From JAAFIP01 sp031367325 (GTDB taxonomy: Bacteria > Pseudomonadota > Gammaproteobacteria > Burkholderiales > Burkholderiaceae_C): DNA of 64,000 nt. Positions 8,456 through 16,576 of the stretch are shown piece after piece; position 1 is the first letter of the stretch; each line of letters begins with the position of its first letter. The translations under genes were made by a program, and so were the position numbers. The DNA lies in the NCBI GenBank assembly GCA_031367325.1, contig JANLPQ010000033.1, positions 1 to 64,000 of the forward strand. The letters are read 5' to 3'. The notes beneath the pieces are model-generated. The model was not told the DNA's origin, searched no databases, and was given only the letters and a program-made list of their open reading frames with translations.

Positions 8456-8525
8456 TGCTATAAATTTAAGAGCTGTTTGAGCATGTTTTACTTGGGTTAC
8501 AGGCCTAAAGCACTCTTAAAATACG
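8456..8525 (-). repeat. REP-A repeat, copy 4
   Basis: Core variant AGAGCTGTTTGAGCATG, then TTTTACTTGGGTTACAGGCC, matching the long form of the family. It occupies the whole gap between the cupin gene stop side and the DUF2905 start, so it is the 5' leader of DUF2905. Confidence 0.85.
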
Positions 8526-8536
8526 ATTCTGAAGGC

Positions 8537-8971
8537 TTATTTTCGACCAAAATCATCTTGCAAGCGCGTAATGTCGTCCTCGCCCAAATATGCGCCCATT
8601 TGCACTTCGATAATCTCTACAGGTTCGCTGCCCAGGTTGCTCAGGCGGTGCACTTGGCCGGGGGCAATATCGCAATGCTGGCCGGGGGTTAAATCAAACT
8701 CGCGGTACGTTTGACCATCTGCCAGGCCCGCTGTTTCGCCATCAGCCTGGCCCAGCGTTACGCGCGCTGTGCCGCGTACCACCAGCCAGTGCTCGGCCCG
8801 CTGGGCGTGCTTTTGCAAGCTCAGGCGCTGGCCGGGGTGCACGCAGATGCGTTTAACTTTGTTGCCAGTTTCGGTGCTGCCCGCACCATAACTTTTTTCG
8901 TCAATAGACTCGTACCAGCCCCAAGGGCGGTCGGTGTGTTCGACTTGCGCGGCGCGGTAAGTAGTGGTCAT
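8537..8971 (-). CDS. Cupin, mannose-6-phosphate isomerase type II-like
   Basis: About 144 residues of a single cupin barrel like the C-terminal domain of type II phosphomannose isomerase/GDP-mannose pyrophosphorylase: RPWGWYESI, KRICVHPGQRLSLQKHAQRAEHW split over two strands, and DIAPGQVHRLSNLG. Metal-binding His and Gln positions are present (HPGQ, KHAQRAEHW). The nucleotidyltransferase domain of the bifunctional enzyme is absent. Start chosen at MTTTYRAAQ; in-frame ATGs at 8983 and 8998 are also possible. It may isomerise mannose 6-phosphate or be a non-enzymatic cupin; context does not decide. Confidence 0.8.
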   Translation of the reverse strand: MTTTYRAAQVEHTDRPWGWYESIDEKSYGAGSTETGNKVKRICVHPGQRLSLQKHAQRAEHWLVVRGTARVTLGQADGETAGLADGQTYREFDLTPGQHCDIAPGQVHRLSNLGSEPVEIIEVQMGAYLGEDDITRLQDDFGRK

Positions 8972-9046
8972 GGCAGTGGACATAGACGTGTGAATCAAGC
9001 AGGTGATGTGAATCTAGCGTAGCAAAGCGATGGTACAACCTCTAGC

Positions 9047-10177
9047 CTACAGCGTGTGTGTGCGGTCGCCGCTGGCAAAGCCCATCGGCTCAAAATCAAC
9101 GCCTTTGCCAAAAGCGATCACTTTAAACAGCTCGCCCATTTCATGCTCGGTGGCTAGCTTGGCAGCATGGGCGCGCTGCAGCGGTGGCAGTTTTTCTAGC
9201 TGCTCTAGCAAGCCGCAGTTCATCAAAAATCGGCCTTGGTTGGCGTAGCCCAGCACGTCTAGCCCGGCGTCTTGGCCTGCTAGCGCGATGCCGCTGAAGT
9301 TAACGTGGGCGGTAATGTCTTTTTCGCCTACTTTGTCTAGCGGGTCGGGGTCGGCTTGGTGCTGGTAGTGGCACATCAGCGTGCCCATATGGCGCTGCGG
9401 GTGGTAGTACTCACTCTCTGGGAAACCATAGTCAATAAAGAAGGCAGCTCCGCGCGTGAGGTGGCTGGCCAGCGTGCTGATGAAGGCCTCGGCCTGTGGA
9501 TGCACCTCGGTTAAATAGTCGTGGTTGCCAGCTATCTCGGTGCTGGGGCGCAGGGTGGTGGGGCGGTCTTGCCAGACCCAGTGGGTGCTTGGGCTGTCGC
9601 TAGACACCACGCCGCGCTCGTGCCACACGCCCGCTTTGCGCACCAGCAGCTTGACGGGCATGGCGTCTAGCACCTCGTTGCCGATAACTACGCCTTGCAT
9701 CTGCGCAGGCAGCGCGTCTAGCCACTGCACGCGGCTGCCAAATTTAGCCAGCGTGGCCTGCTGCCGTGCCCGCAGGCTGGCCGACAGTTCGATGATGAAA
9801 TAGTGCTCTAGAGCTTGATTTACCTGCTCAAGCAGCTCACAAATTTGTAGCGCTAGGGCGCCACTTCCTGCGCCAAACTCAAACACACTGCGTGTACCCG
9901 TGGCCTGCAGTGCTTGCGCTACCTGCTGGCCCACGCACGCGCCAAACAGCGGCGATAGTTCGGGCGCGGTGACAAAGTCGCTGCCCTCAATGGGCGTGCC
10001 ATCGGCAGCTAGGCGCGCAGGCAAGCTGCCAAACTTTTGCGAGCCGTGGGCGTAATAGCCCAAGCCCGGCGTGTACAGCGCCGCTTGCATAAAATCGTCA
10101 AACGGTAGCCAGCCGTCGGCTGCGTTTAGCCGATGCTTTAGCGCAGTCTGAAGCAGGGCGTTTTGCCTACTTTGCAC
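9047..10177 (-). CDS. SAM-dependent methyltransferase, MidA/NDUFAF7 family
   Basis: COG1565-type class I methyltransferase, related to mitochondrial NDUFAF7, which methylates an arginine of a complex I subunit. About 377 residues. The segment DGWLPFDDFMQAALYTPGLG is the usual N-terminal block; VFEFGAGSGALALQ is the SAM-binding glycine loop; EVLDAMPVKLL and FIDYGFPESEYYHPQR are further family blocks. The GTG at 10177 is chosen with GGACAAG upstream; a TTG at 10309 would overlap the divergent gene. Codons near 9801-9852 resemble a degenerate REP-A but also fit the family. Confidence 0.85.
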   Translation of the reverse strand: MQSRQNALLQTALKHRLNAADGWLPFDDFMQAALYTPGLGYYAHGSQKFGSLPARLAADGTPIEGSDFVTAPELSPLFGACVGQQVAQALQATGTRSVFEFGAGSGALALQICELLEQVNQALEHYFIIELSASLRARQQATLAKFGSRVQWLDALPAQMQGVVIGNEVLDAMPVKLLVRKAGVWHERGVVSSDSPSTHWVWQDRPTTLRPSTEIAGNHDYLTEVHPQAEAFISTLASHLTRGAAFFIDYGFPESEYYHPQRHMGTLMCHYQHQADPDPLDKVGEKDITAHVNFSGIALAGQDAGLDVLGYANQGRFLMNCGLLEQLEKLPPLQRAHAAKLATEHEMGELFKVIAFGKGVDFEPMGFASGDRTHTL

Positions 10178-10208
10178 GTTTTGCTTGTCCGATACACTTG
10201 ATGTTGAT

Positions 10209-11057
10209 ATGTCCACACCCGTATTGTCTATGAATGCCAGCCCTGAATCTGACCTAAGCTCTGCCAGCCCTGCTGTGGCCCCTGTTGTACTGGTCACCGG
10301 CGCAGGCAAGCGCCTGGGCCGCGAGATAGCATTGGCACTGGCCCGCGCAGGCTGGCGCGTAGCCGTGCACTACCGTGGGTCTGCGCAAGAGGCCCAGGGC
10401 ACCGTGGCCGACTGCGCCGCGCTTACCGCAGGCAGCGCCGCCTTCCAGGCCGACCTGGCCGATGAAGCCGCCACCCGCGCGCTGCTGCCCGCTGCGGTAG
10501 CGCACATGGGCCAAGTGGACGCCGTAGTTAACTGCGCCGCACTGTTTGAACATGACACCACTGCCACCTTCAGCTACGCCGCTATGGACGCCCACCTGCA
10601 CGCCAACACCGCCGCGCCGATTGTGCTGGCGCAGGCCTTGCACCAGCATGTGGTGCAGCGGCAGTCCAAAGCAGAAGCTAAAGCAAAAGTAGAAATCCAA
10701 GGCGTAGTAGTCAACCTGCTAGACCAAAAGCTGTGGAACCCTAACCCTGATTTTTTAAGCTACACCCTGTCCAAGGCCGCGCTAGAAGCCGCCAACACGC
10801 TGCTGGCCATGGCGCTGGCACCCCAAGTGCGTGTGGTGGGCGTAGCACCGGGGCTGACGCTGACCAGCCACATGCTGACCGACGAAGAGTTTCAAGCGCG
10901 CCACCAGCTTAGCCCGCTGGGGCGCAGTTCTACCGTGCCGGATGTGTGCGCCAGCGTACTGTTTGCGCTGACCAATCAGTCCATCACCGGCACCACGCTG
11001 CTGGTAGACGGTGGGCAGCATTTAATGAAGTTTGAGCGAGATTTTTCGCTGATGTAA
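10209..11057 (+). CDS. SDR oxidoreductase, pteridine reductase-like
   Basis: Short-chain dehydrogenase of about 282 residues. The cofactor motif is TGAGKRLGRE, the TGxxxRxG form that marks NADPH-dependent pteridine reductases such as PTR1 and FolM, followed by VAVHYRGSAQEA, also PTR1-like. It has NCAALFEHD, then the active-site YTLSKAALEAAN and VAPGLTLTSHM. folB (dihydroneopterin aldolase) follows after 49 bases, which supports a role in reducing dihydropterins. Starts at 10230 (ATG) and 10185 (TTG) are also in frame. The substrate is inferred. Confidence 0.85.
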   Translation: MSTPVLSMNASPESDLSSASPAVAPVVLVTGAGKRLGREIALALARAGWRVAVHYRGSAQEAQGTVADCAALTAGSAAFQADLADEAATRALLPAAVAHMGQVDAVVNCAALFEHDTTATFSYAAMDAHLHANTAAPIVLAQALHQHVVQRQSKAEAKAKVEIQGVVVNLLDQKLWNPNPDFLSYTLSKAALEAANTLLAMALAPQVRVVGVAPGLTLTSHMLTDEEFQARHQLSPLGRSSTVPDVCASVLFALTNQSITGTTLLVDGGQHLMKFERDFSLM

Positions 11058-11106
11058 TTTCACTGTAACTACTTGCGCGTAAATCGCGCTAATATAAGAC
11101 AACATA

Positions 11107-11478
11107 ATGGCTACAAACAAAGGCACTCAAACTCTTCACCTGGCAGGGCTGCGTTTTAGCGCCAACCTGGGTATCTTAGAGTCCGAGAAAACCCAGTCGC
11201 AACCCATCCAGGTTGATGCCGAGCTCAACTTGGGCACACAGCCGCTGATGCCCACCGACGACGAGATCAACCATGTGCTGGACTACCGCAAGGTGCGCCA
11301 GATCATCATCGAAGAATGCACCGAGCGGCATATCAATTTGCTGGAGAGTTTGATTGGCAAGCTGGCCGTGCGCTTAATGCAACTGCCCGGCGTGCTGGGC
11401 GTGCGCGTCAAAATTGCCAAGCTAGAGATTTTTGACGACTGTGAAGTGGCTATTCGGGTAGAGACTGGGCAATGGTAG
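11107..11478 (+). CDS. folB: Dihydroneopterin aldolase
   Basis: 123 residues. Folate pathway enzyme that cleaves dihydroneopterin to 6-hydroxymethyldihydropterin and glycolaldehyde. Family features: LAGLRFSANLGILESEK near the N-terminus with the catalytic Glu region, the DYRKVRQIIIEE helix, HINLLESLIGKLA, and the late basic strand VKIAKLEIFDDCEVAI. Its end overlaps the start of the BLUF-like gene by 7 bases (ATGGTAG), so they are co-transcribed and probably translationally coupled. Confidence 0.92.
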   Translation: MATNKGTQTLHLAGLRFSANLGILESEKTQSQPIQVDAELNLGTQPLMPTDDEINHVLDYRKVRQIIIEECTERHINLLESLIGKLAVRLMQLPGVLGVRVKIAKLEIFDDCEVAIRVETGQW

Positions 11479-12761
11479 GTAAGTTTGTCAACACCGGCCC
11501 CACCACCAGCCCCGACACGCTGCAGGCCGAGACGCGGCTAGACAAACCCAAGCTGGGCCAGATGCTGGTGTGCAGCCTGGTAGTGGGCAAACCTCTGCAA
11601 GTGCAACTGCAGGCACTGTTTGATCTCAGCGTGCGCAACAACCGCAACCGCGGTTTAACTGGCGTGCTGCTGTGCGGCAACGGCGTGTTTGTGCACTGGC
11701 TAGAAGGGCTGACAGATTATTTAGACGACGCTTGGCGCTCGATTGCCAAAGACACGCGGCACGAAGACGTTGTGGTGTTGTGGGAGAACAGAGACGCACC
11801 CGACAGGCTATTTGGCGACTGGGTGATGGGCCTGCGTAATACGATTGTGGCGCAAGATTTATTAGCGCTGCTGAACGTGGTCAAGCAACAGCAATCAGCC
11901 AAGGCCATGCTGCGTACAGGCTACTACGAGGTGTTTAGCGACGCCGTGCATTTGCTAGAGCGCGTGTGCCTGCCGCAAGCCGACCACAGCAGCACCGAGC
12001 TGCATGTCAAGCCGGGCCATAAACTAGTAGGCCCCTCGCGTGCGGTGGCCACCGCGATGCTAAAAACCCCTTTTACGCCTTATATGGTGGCAGCTGTGGC
12101 GGCGTCGGCCAAGACGGGCTACCACTCAGAGCTTAGCTCGCTGCACACCGATGCATCGTCTTTGTTTAAAAACTCAGTGCCGATGGAGCACACGGCGCTG
12201 TTTGATATGGCCGCTGAAGGCGTGGACGATTTGCTCACCCTGCTAGACATGCCGCTGCGCTGGGCGCTGGGCCGCGACCTGTGGCAGCGGCGCGAGCTGC
12301 TGAGCGACAAACCGCTGCACTGGACGTATGAGGGCAAGCTGGTGGTAGTGGTAGACCACAAGACTTGGAAGGTGGGCATGCACCCCGAGCTGACCCATGT
12401 GGCCTACGAGCAAGCTGTGATGAACGAGCGCCTGCGCAGCGCCAACGACATACCCCAGCAGTTTCGCCAAACCACGGCGTATGCGCTGTTTTGGGACTAT
12501 GCACAGTCTGACGGGTCAGACGACTTGCGCTTGCCGTCGCGCTTTACCAAGCGCAACATACGTATTCGCCTGCGCCGCCCACCGCCAGTGCCAACGCCCA
12601 CTTTGACAGCGCACCAGCAGAGGTTGGTAGACCTGTTAACCCATGACCCCGAAAGCTTGGTAGATTTGGCGCAATCTTTAGGCTTGCAGCCAGACGCTAT
12701 GCTGGAGCTACTGCGCCCATTTTATGCGGCGCGCTGTATCGAGACTGTCAAAGCCGCCTGA
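11472..12761 (+). CDS. BLUF-like domain protein with C-terminal helical region
   Basis: 429 residues. Residues about 31-125 have the BLUF fold pattern: LVCSL strand, NNRNRGLTGVLL, GNGVFVHWLEG, DTRHEDVVVLWE and RLFGDWVMGL. The flavin-photocycle residues are altered: the Tyr of the first strand is Val37 and the Gln before WLEG is His75, while Asn57 is kept. The rest is unfamiliar; the end (about 375-429, HQQRLVDLLTHDPESLVDLAQSLG) resembles a winged-helix module. It may bind flavin without the usual light reaction or use another ligand. It overlaps folB. Confidence 0.75.
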   Translation: MVGKFVNTGPTTSPDTLQAETRLDKPKLGQMLVCSLVVGKPLQVQLQALFDLSVRNNRNRGLTGVLLCGNGVFVHWLEGLTDYLDDAWRSIAKDTRHEDVVVLWENRDAPDRLFGDWVMGLRNTIVAQDLLALLNVVKQQQSAKAMLRTGYYEVFSDAVHLLERVCLPQADHSSTELHVKPGHKLVGPSRAVATAMLKTPFTPYMVAAVAASAKTGYHSELSSLHTDASSLFKNSVPMEHTALFDMAAEGVDDLLTLLDMPLRWALGRDLWQRRELLSDKPLHWTYEGKLVVVVDHKTWKVGMHPELTHVAYEQAVMNERLRSANDIPQQFRQTTAYALFWDYAQSDGSDDLRLPSRFTKRNIRIRLRRPPPVPTPTLTAHQQRLVDLLTHDPESLVDLAQSLGLQPDAMLELLRPFYAARCIETVKAA

Positions 12762-12801
12762 TGGTGCGCAGCGCAGCCACAGTGCAGGGCACCAGCAGGT
12801 G

Positions 12802-14730
12802 TTAGCTAGGCTTTAAGGCAGCGCGCGAGCTTTGGTAGGTTTCGTCTTCTACAGCGCGCTCCCACATTTGGCTAAGCGATTCATTGGGTGTGCTGCCACT
12901 AGGCTGCGAAGAAGACGACCTTTTACGCACATAGCGAATGGCGCGTTGCCCCCAGTCGGTTTGGGTTTGGTTTAGCCTAGACCGTAGCGCAGCATGCAGT
13001 TTGTGGACCGGGCCGTCAAAGCTGCGTGCACTGCTGGCCACAACACGAAAGCGTATAGGCACGTTGTGCGACGCATCGCGATCGGTCATGGCGGCCAAGG
13101 CGACCAAGCGGGCTAAGCGGTCGGTCACGTCGTCGCCCAGTGACAGGTCTGGCATAAGAATGGCAAACACATCTTTATCTACGTGGGCCACCGTGTCGTC
13201 CTCGCGCACCACGGTGCGCAGCAGCCGCACTGCACGGGCTGCAGACCGCTGGGCGGCTTGGCCGCGCAGCGCCATGCTAGGCGCGCCCTGCGGCGCATGG
13301 TGTGTTACCAAGATGTAGGCCACAGTAATGTCATGGCCCAGTGCGCGTGCGGCGTCCCATAGCTGTTCTAGGGTGGTGGGGAACACTTGTGGTGTGACAA
13401 AACCCGTTAGAGGGTCGGTGCCTGCCAGTGTATTTTTTTGCACTGCTTTTGAATGTGCGTCTCTGGCGCTTAAGTGCAAGGCCACACACAAAATTACCAT
13501 TTCAAAAGCCAAGGCATACAACACCGCGTTGTAGGGCAACCATGGCAGCGCTGCAAAGCCCAGGCCTTCTACCGTGGCCAAACCTGAGGCGATGATCAGT
13601 GGTGTATTAGCTAGCACCCACAGCCACGCCACCACACCACCGCGCGTGACTGCGCGCAGTACCAGGGTAAGCACGGCGGCAATAGACAGCACGTAGTAGG
13701 TTGAGTAGGTAATCAAGCGCGGCGTGCCTGGGTCTACAACCCAGTACAGCACAATCGCCAAACTATCCACAAGTAACAAAGACGCTATGCCGTAGCGAAG
13801 CCAGCGTCGATCACCCTGTGTAACGAACATGGTGCGTGCAAACTGCAGCTGAAACATCATTTGCACCATGACGGTGATGACAATAGACACCTCGGACCAA
13901 CGGGTAGCCAGTGGCCACAGCGCGTAGCCGCCCAGTCCAATATACGCTGCGCCAAACAGCACACTGGCTGCCACATAGGCGGCATACCAAGCATAGGCCG
14001 CCATGCGGTACACCACCGCCATAAAAAAGCAGGCTATGGACAAAAACACCATAGATCCCAAGAACAGCCCAGCCACCAAAAAGGTATTTTGAGCGTCACT
14101 TTTGGCCGCAGTTTCACTGACCAGCGATATCTTAAAGTTAAGCGGCACGCTGTTCTGAATTTCTAAATACATGTCACCCTGCCCACTGTCCCATGCAGGC
14201 ACATTGAACTGGGGTGTCAGGCTGGGGTTGGGCCACTGGCGATGGGCAATCCAGTCGCCCGCTACTTGCCGCGTCCATGCGCCGCTGGGCGCTAGGGTGT
14301 GGGCAGTGACGGTGTCTACATAAGGTTTGGAAACATCTACCAGCCACGCGGCTGGCAGGGCTTGCCCGCTGGTCACACGCAGCTTGAGCCAAATGGACTG
14401 GCCTAACCCAGAGGTGTACGTACGGTTAGGATCGAAAGGGGTAAAGTTCTGCGGCGGGCTGGCCGCTATTTGCGCGGCAGTTTTACCAACCTGTGATTGG
14501 CCGTTTTTGTACATGAATGTCTGCAAGACCACTTGGTCTGGGCCGGGCAGTACAGGTGCCACTTGTGCATAAGCGCTAGCCCATACGCCAAGCCACGCGC
14601 AGGCCAGCAGCAAGCACCTGCGCAAGCAACGAGTAATCGACCTTAACAAAATTCTGGTGTAGGCAAACAATTTAAAACCGTAACGAAAACTAACACACAA
14701 AATTTTAGGCTCGACACTCTGCGACTGCAC
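12802..14730 (-). CDS. 7TMR-DISM membrane protein with degenerate GGDEF domain
   Basis: 642 residues. Order: signal-like hydrophobic segment (about 37-56, ending SAYA), periplasmic 7TMR-DISMED2-type sensor (about 60-210, with QSIWLKLRVTS and MYLEIQNS), seven predicted membrane helices (about 215-415), then a GGDEF-type domain. The DPLTG motif of that domain is intact, but at residues 517-528 the sequence is VDKDVFAILMPD, so the catalytic GGDEF loop reads DKDVF and cyclase activity is unlikely. It may act as a receptor or regulatory partner. Divergent from ttcA across a CRP-like palindrome. Confidence 0.82.
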   Translation of the reverse strand: MQSQSVEPKILCVSFRYGFKLFAYTRILLRSITRCLRRCLLLACAWLGVWASAYAQVAPVLPGPDQVVLQTFMYKNGQSQVGKTAAQIAASPPQNFTPFDPNRTYTSGLGQSIWLKLRVTSGQALPAAWLVDVSKPYVDTVTAHTLAPSGAWTRQVAGDWIAHRQWPNPSLTPQFNVPAWDSGQGDMYLEIQNSVPLNFKISLVSETAAKSDAQNTFLVAGLFLGSMVFLSIACFFMAVVYRMAAYAWYAAYVAASVLFGAAYIGLGGYALWPLATRWSEVSIVITVMVQMMFQLQFARTMFVTQGDRRWLRYGIASLLLVDSLAIVLYWVVDPGTPRLITYSTYYVLSIAAVLTLVLRAVTRGGVVAWLWVLANTPLIIASGLATVEGLGFAALPWLPYNAVLYALAFEMVILCVALHLSARDAHSKAVQKNTLAGTDPLTGFVTPQVFPTTLEQLWDAARALGHDITVAYILVTHHAPQGAPSMALRGQAAQRSAARAVRLLRTVVREDDTVAHVDKDVFAILMPDLSLGDDVTDRLARLVALAAMTDRDASHNVPIRFRVVASSARSFDGPVHKLHAALRSRLNQTQTDWGQRAIRYVRKRSSSSQPSGSTPNESLSQMWERAVEDETYQSSRAALKPS

Positions 14731-14769
14731 CTAGAGTACTCGCTCTATTACATTACAGGCGTTTTTAGT

Positions 14770-14785
14770 TGTGATTTTTTTCACA
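14770..14785. promoter_or_regulatory. CRP-type palindrome
   Basis: Perfect TGTGA - six T - TCACA, the textbook CRP/FNR-superfamily half-site arrangement, 48 bases before the ttcA start and 40 bases before the divergent 7TM/GGDEF gene start. Either gene could be controlled. Which regulator binds in this organism is unknown. Confidence 0.55.
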
Positions 14786-14832
14786 GGCATGATCAAAAAG
14801 CCCCACGTAACCCGAAGGTGCGAAAATACGGC

Positions 14833-15789
14833 ATGAATGCTCCCACCGAACCCAGTGCTTGGTTACAATCTGCCGCCCATACTGCGCTGCAGCCGCTAAC
14901 ACAGCAGCCCACCGCAGACGCCAGCGGCGCACGCACCACTTTTGAAAACAACAAACTCGACAAGCGCCTGTGCCGCCTAGTGGGCCAAGCCATCGTGGAC
15001 TACGGCATGATCGCGCAGGGCGACAAGGTGATGGTGTGCTTATCGGGTGGCAAAGACAGCTACGCACTGCTGGACACTTTGCTTAAACTGCAAAAACGCG
15101 CGCCGATTGATTTTGAGCTGATCGCCGTCAACCTAGACCAAAAACAACCCGGCTTTCCGGCTGATGTGCTGCCCGCTTACCTCGATAAGCTGGGGGTTAA
15201 ATACCATATTGAAAATCAAGATACCTACAGCATTGTCAAAGATAAAATCCCTGACGGAAAAACCATGTGTTCGCTGTGCTCCAGGCTGCGCAGAGGCATT
15301 TTGTACCGCGTAGCCAAAGAGCTGGGCTGCACCAAGATAGCGCTGGGCCACCACCGCGACGATATGTTGCAAACGCTGCTGCTCAATATGTTCTTTGGCG
15401 GCAAGCTAAAGGGCATGCCGCCCAAGCTGCAAAGTGACAATGGCGAGCACATTGTTATTCGCCCGCTGGCCTATGTGGACGAGCGCGATTTGGTTAAATA
15501 TGCCCAAGTGCAGCAATACCCCATCATTCCGTGCACCCTGTGCGGTAGCCAAGAAAACTTGCAACGTAAGCAAGTAGGCATCATGCTGCGCGAATGGCAA
15601 ACCAAGCACCCCGGCCGCCTGGACAATATGCTGCACGCCATGCAAAACGTAGTGCCGTCGCATTTGATGGACGCCAAGCTGCACGATTTTAAAAGCTTAT
15701 CTGCCACTGGCGCGCCCGACCAAGAGGGTGACAAAGCATTTGATGGCGACAGCTTTACACCTGCGGCCAACGTGGTGCGTTTTGACTAG
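14833..15789 (+). CDS. ttcA: tRNA 2-thiocytidine(32) synthetase TtcA
   Basis: Adenylates and thiolates cytidine 32 of certain tRNAs, using an iron-sulfur cluster. 318 residues from the ATG at 14833 (a GTG at 14818 is also in frame). PP-loop VCLSGGKDSYALLD, cluster cysteines in TMCSLCSRLRRG and PCTLCGSQENLQR, and ALGHHRDDMLQTLLLNMF are all family hallmarks. Residues 1-40 are a variable extension. Identification is firm. Confidence 0.96.
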   Translation: MNAPTEPSAWLQSAAHTALQPLTQQPTADASGARTTFENNKLDKRLCRLVGQAIVDYGMIAQGDKVMVCLSGGKDSYALLDTLLKLQKRAPIDFELIAVNLDQKQPGFPADVLPAYLDKLGVKYHIENQDTYSIVKDKIPDGKTMCSLCSRLRRGILYRVAKELGCTKIALGHHRDDMLQTLLLNMFFGGKLKGMPPKLQSDNGEHIVIRPLAYVDERDLVKYAQVQQYPIIPCTLCGSQENLQRKQVGIMLREWQTKHPGRLDNMLHAMQNVVPSHLMDAKLHDFKSLSATGAPDQEGDKAFDGDSFTPAANVVRFD

Positions 15790-15799
15790 GTTGCAAGTC

Positions 15800-16501
15800 A
15801 TGTTTTATAAGCATTTTAGTGCTCTGACCCAAGTAAAACATGCTCAAGCAGCTATTGTATTAATAGCTGCTGTCGTCTTACTGCAGCTTACCGGCTGCTC
15901 TACCGTACGTGTGATTGACAGCGATGTGACTGCATTTTCAAAGGCCGCTATTGCGCCAGGCAACACCTACCGGTTTGAGCGCCTGCCGTCCCAGCAAGTA
16001 GATACCCAGCGCCAAGACCAGATCGAGGCGATGGTGCAAGCCGCCTTAGACAAAGTCAAGCTGCAGCGCGTAGGCGACGCCCCCGGCAGCCCCGCAGCGC
16101 GCTACAGCGTGCAACTGACCCTTGCCATGCAGGCGCAAGACCGCAGCTATTACTGGGACGACTGGGGCTACCGGCCCATTGGGTCGATTGGCGTCATCGG
16201 CGTGCCCGGTGGTGGCGCAGGCAGCGTGTCGGTCACCATTGGCAGCGGCCCCTACTGGTCGGGCTGGGGCGGCTACCCTTACGGCTACGCCTACCCCGCA
16301 CCGCCCTATTACGTGCGCGACATTGCCCTGCTGCTGCGCGACACCACCAGCAACCAAGTGGTGTACGAGACCCGTGCCCGCCACGAAGGCCCATGGGCCG
16401 ACAGCGTCGCCATACTGCCCGCCATGCTAGACGCAGCGCTGCAGGGCTTTCCCACGCCGCCTGCTGGCCCACGCCAAGTGCGGGTTGAAATTCCACGTTA
16501 A
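15800..16501 (+). CDS. DUF4136-type lipoprotein
   Basis: 233 residues. Outer-membrane lipoprotein of the DUF4136 kind, with the lipobox LTGC giving lipidated Cys33, a conserved YRFERLPS strand, a Tyr/Gly-rich middle (GPYWSGWGGYPYGYAYPAPP) and a C-terminal LLLRDTTSNQVVYETRA strand. Function unknown. The start codon and residues 1-22 (MFYKHFSALTQVKHAQAAIV and two more) lie on a REP-A repeat, so half the signal peptide is repeat-derived. It follows ttcA after 10 bases. Earlier in-frame codons exist inside ttcA but would not give a signal peptide. Confidence 0.85.
   Translation: MFYKHFSALTQVKHAQAAIVLIAAVVLLQLTGCSTVRVIDSDVTAFSKAAIAPGNTYRFERLPSQQVDTQRQDQIEAMVQAALDKVKLQRVGDAPGSPAARYSVQLTLAMQAQDRSYYWDDWGYRPIGSIGVIGVPGGGAGSVSVTIGSGPYWSGWGGYPYGYAYPAPPYYVRDIALLLRDTTSNQVVYETRARHEGPWADSVAILPAMLDAALQGFPTPPAGPRQVRVEIPR
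15801..15866 (+). repeat. REP-A repeat, copy 5, forming a signal peptide
   Basis: Long-form copy: TGTTTTATAAGCATTTTAG, then CTGACCCAAGTAAAACATG, the core GCTCAAGCAGC and TATTGTATTAATAG. The first base of the lipoprotein ATG is just outside it. The frame read gives a polar segment, then the beginning of the hydrophobic core. Confidence 0.88.
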
Positions 16502-16520
16502 TTTAAGTGCAAAATTTATA

Positions 16521-16576
16521 TAAAATAGGCTGTATAAGCCGTATTACCTGCTCAAGCAGCTATTAAATTTATAGTC
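16521..16576 (+). repeat. REP-A repeat, copy 6, leader of the phosphatase gene
   Basis: Contains ACCTGCTCAAGCAGC and TATTAAATTTATAG, ending one base before the start codon at 16577. The leader therefore has no recognisable Shine-Dalgarno sequence; the gene must start by a weak or leader-independent route, or use a later start. Confidence 0.85.

Noticed and set aside
9801..9852. Possible sixteenth REP-A copy in the MidA-type gene
   Set aside because: TACCTGCTCAAGCAGC matches well, but the encoded LLEQVNQALEHYFIIELS also fits the protein family, so it cannot be told from chance.
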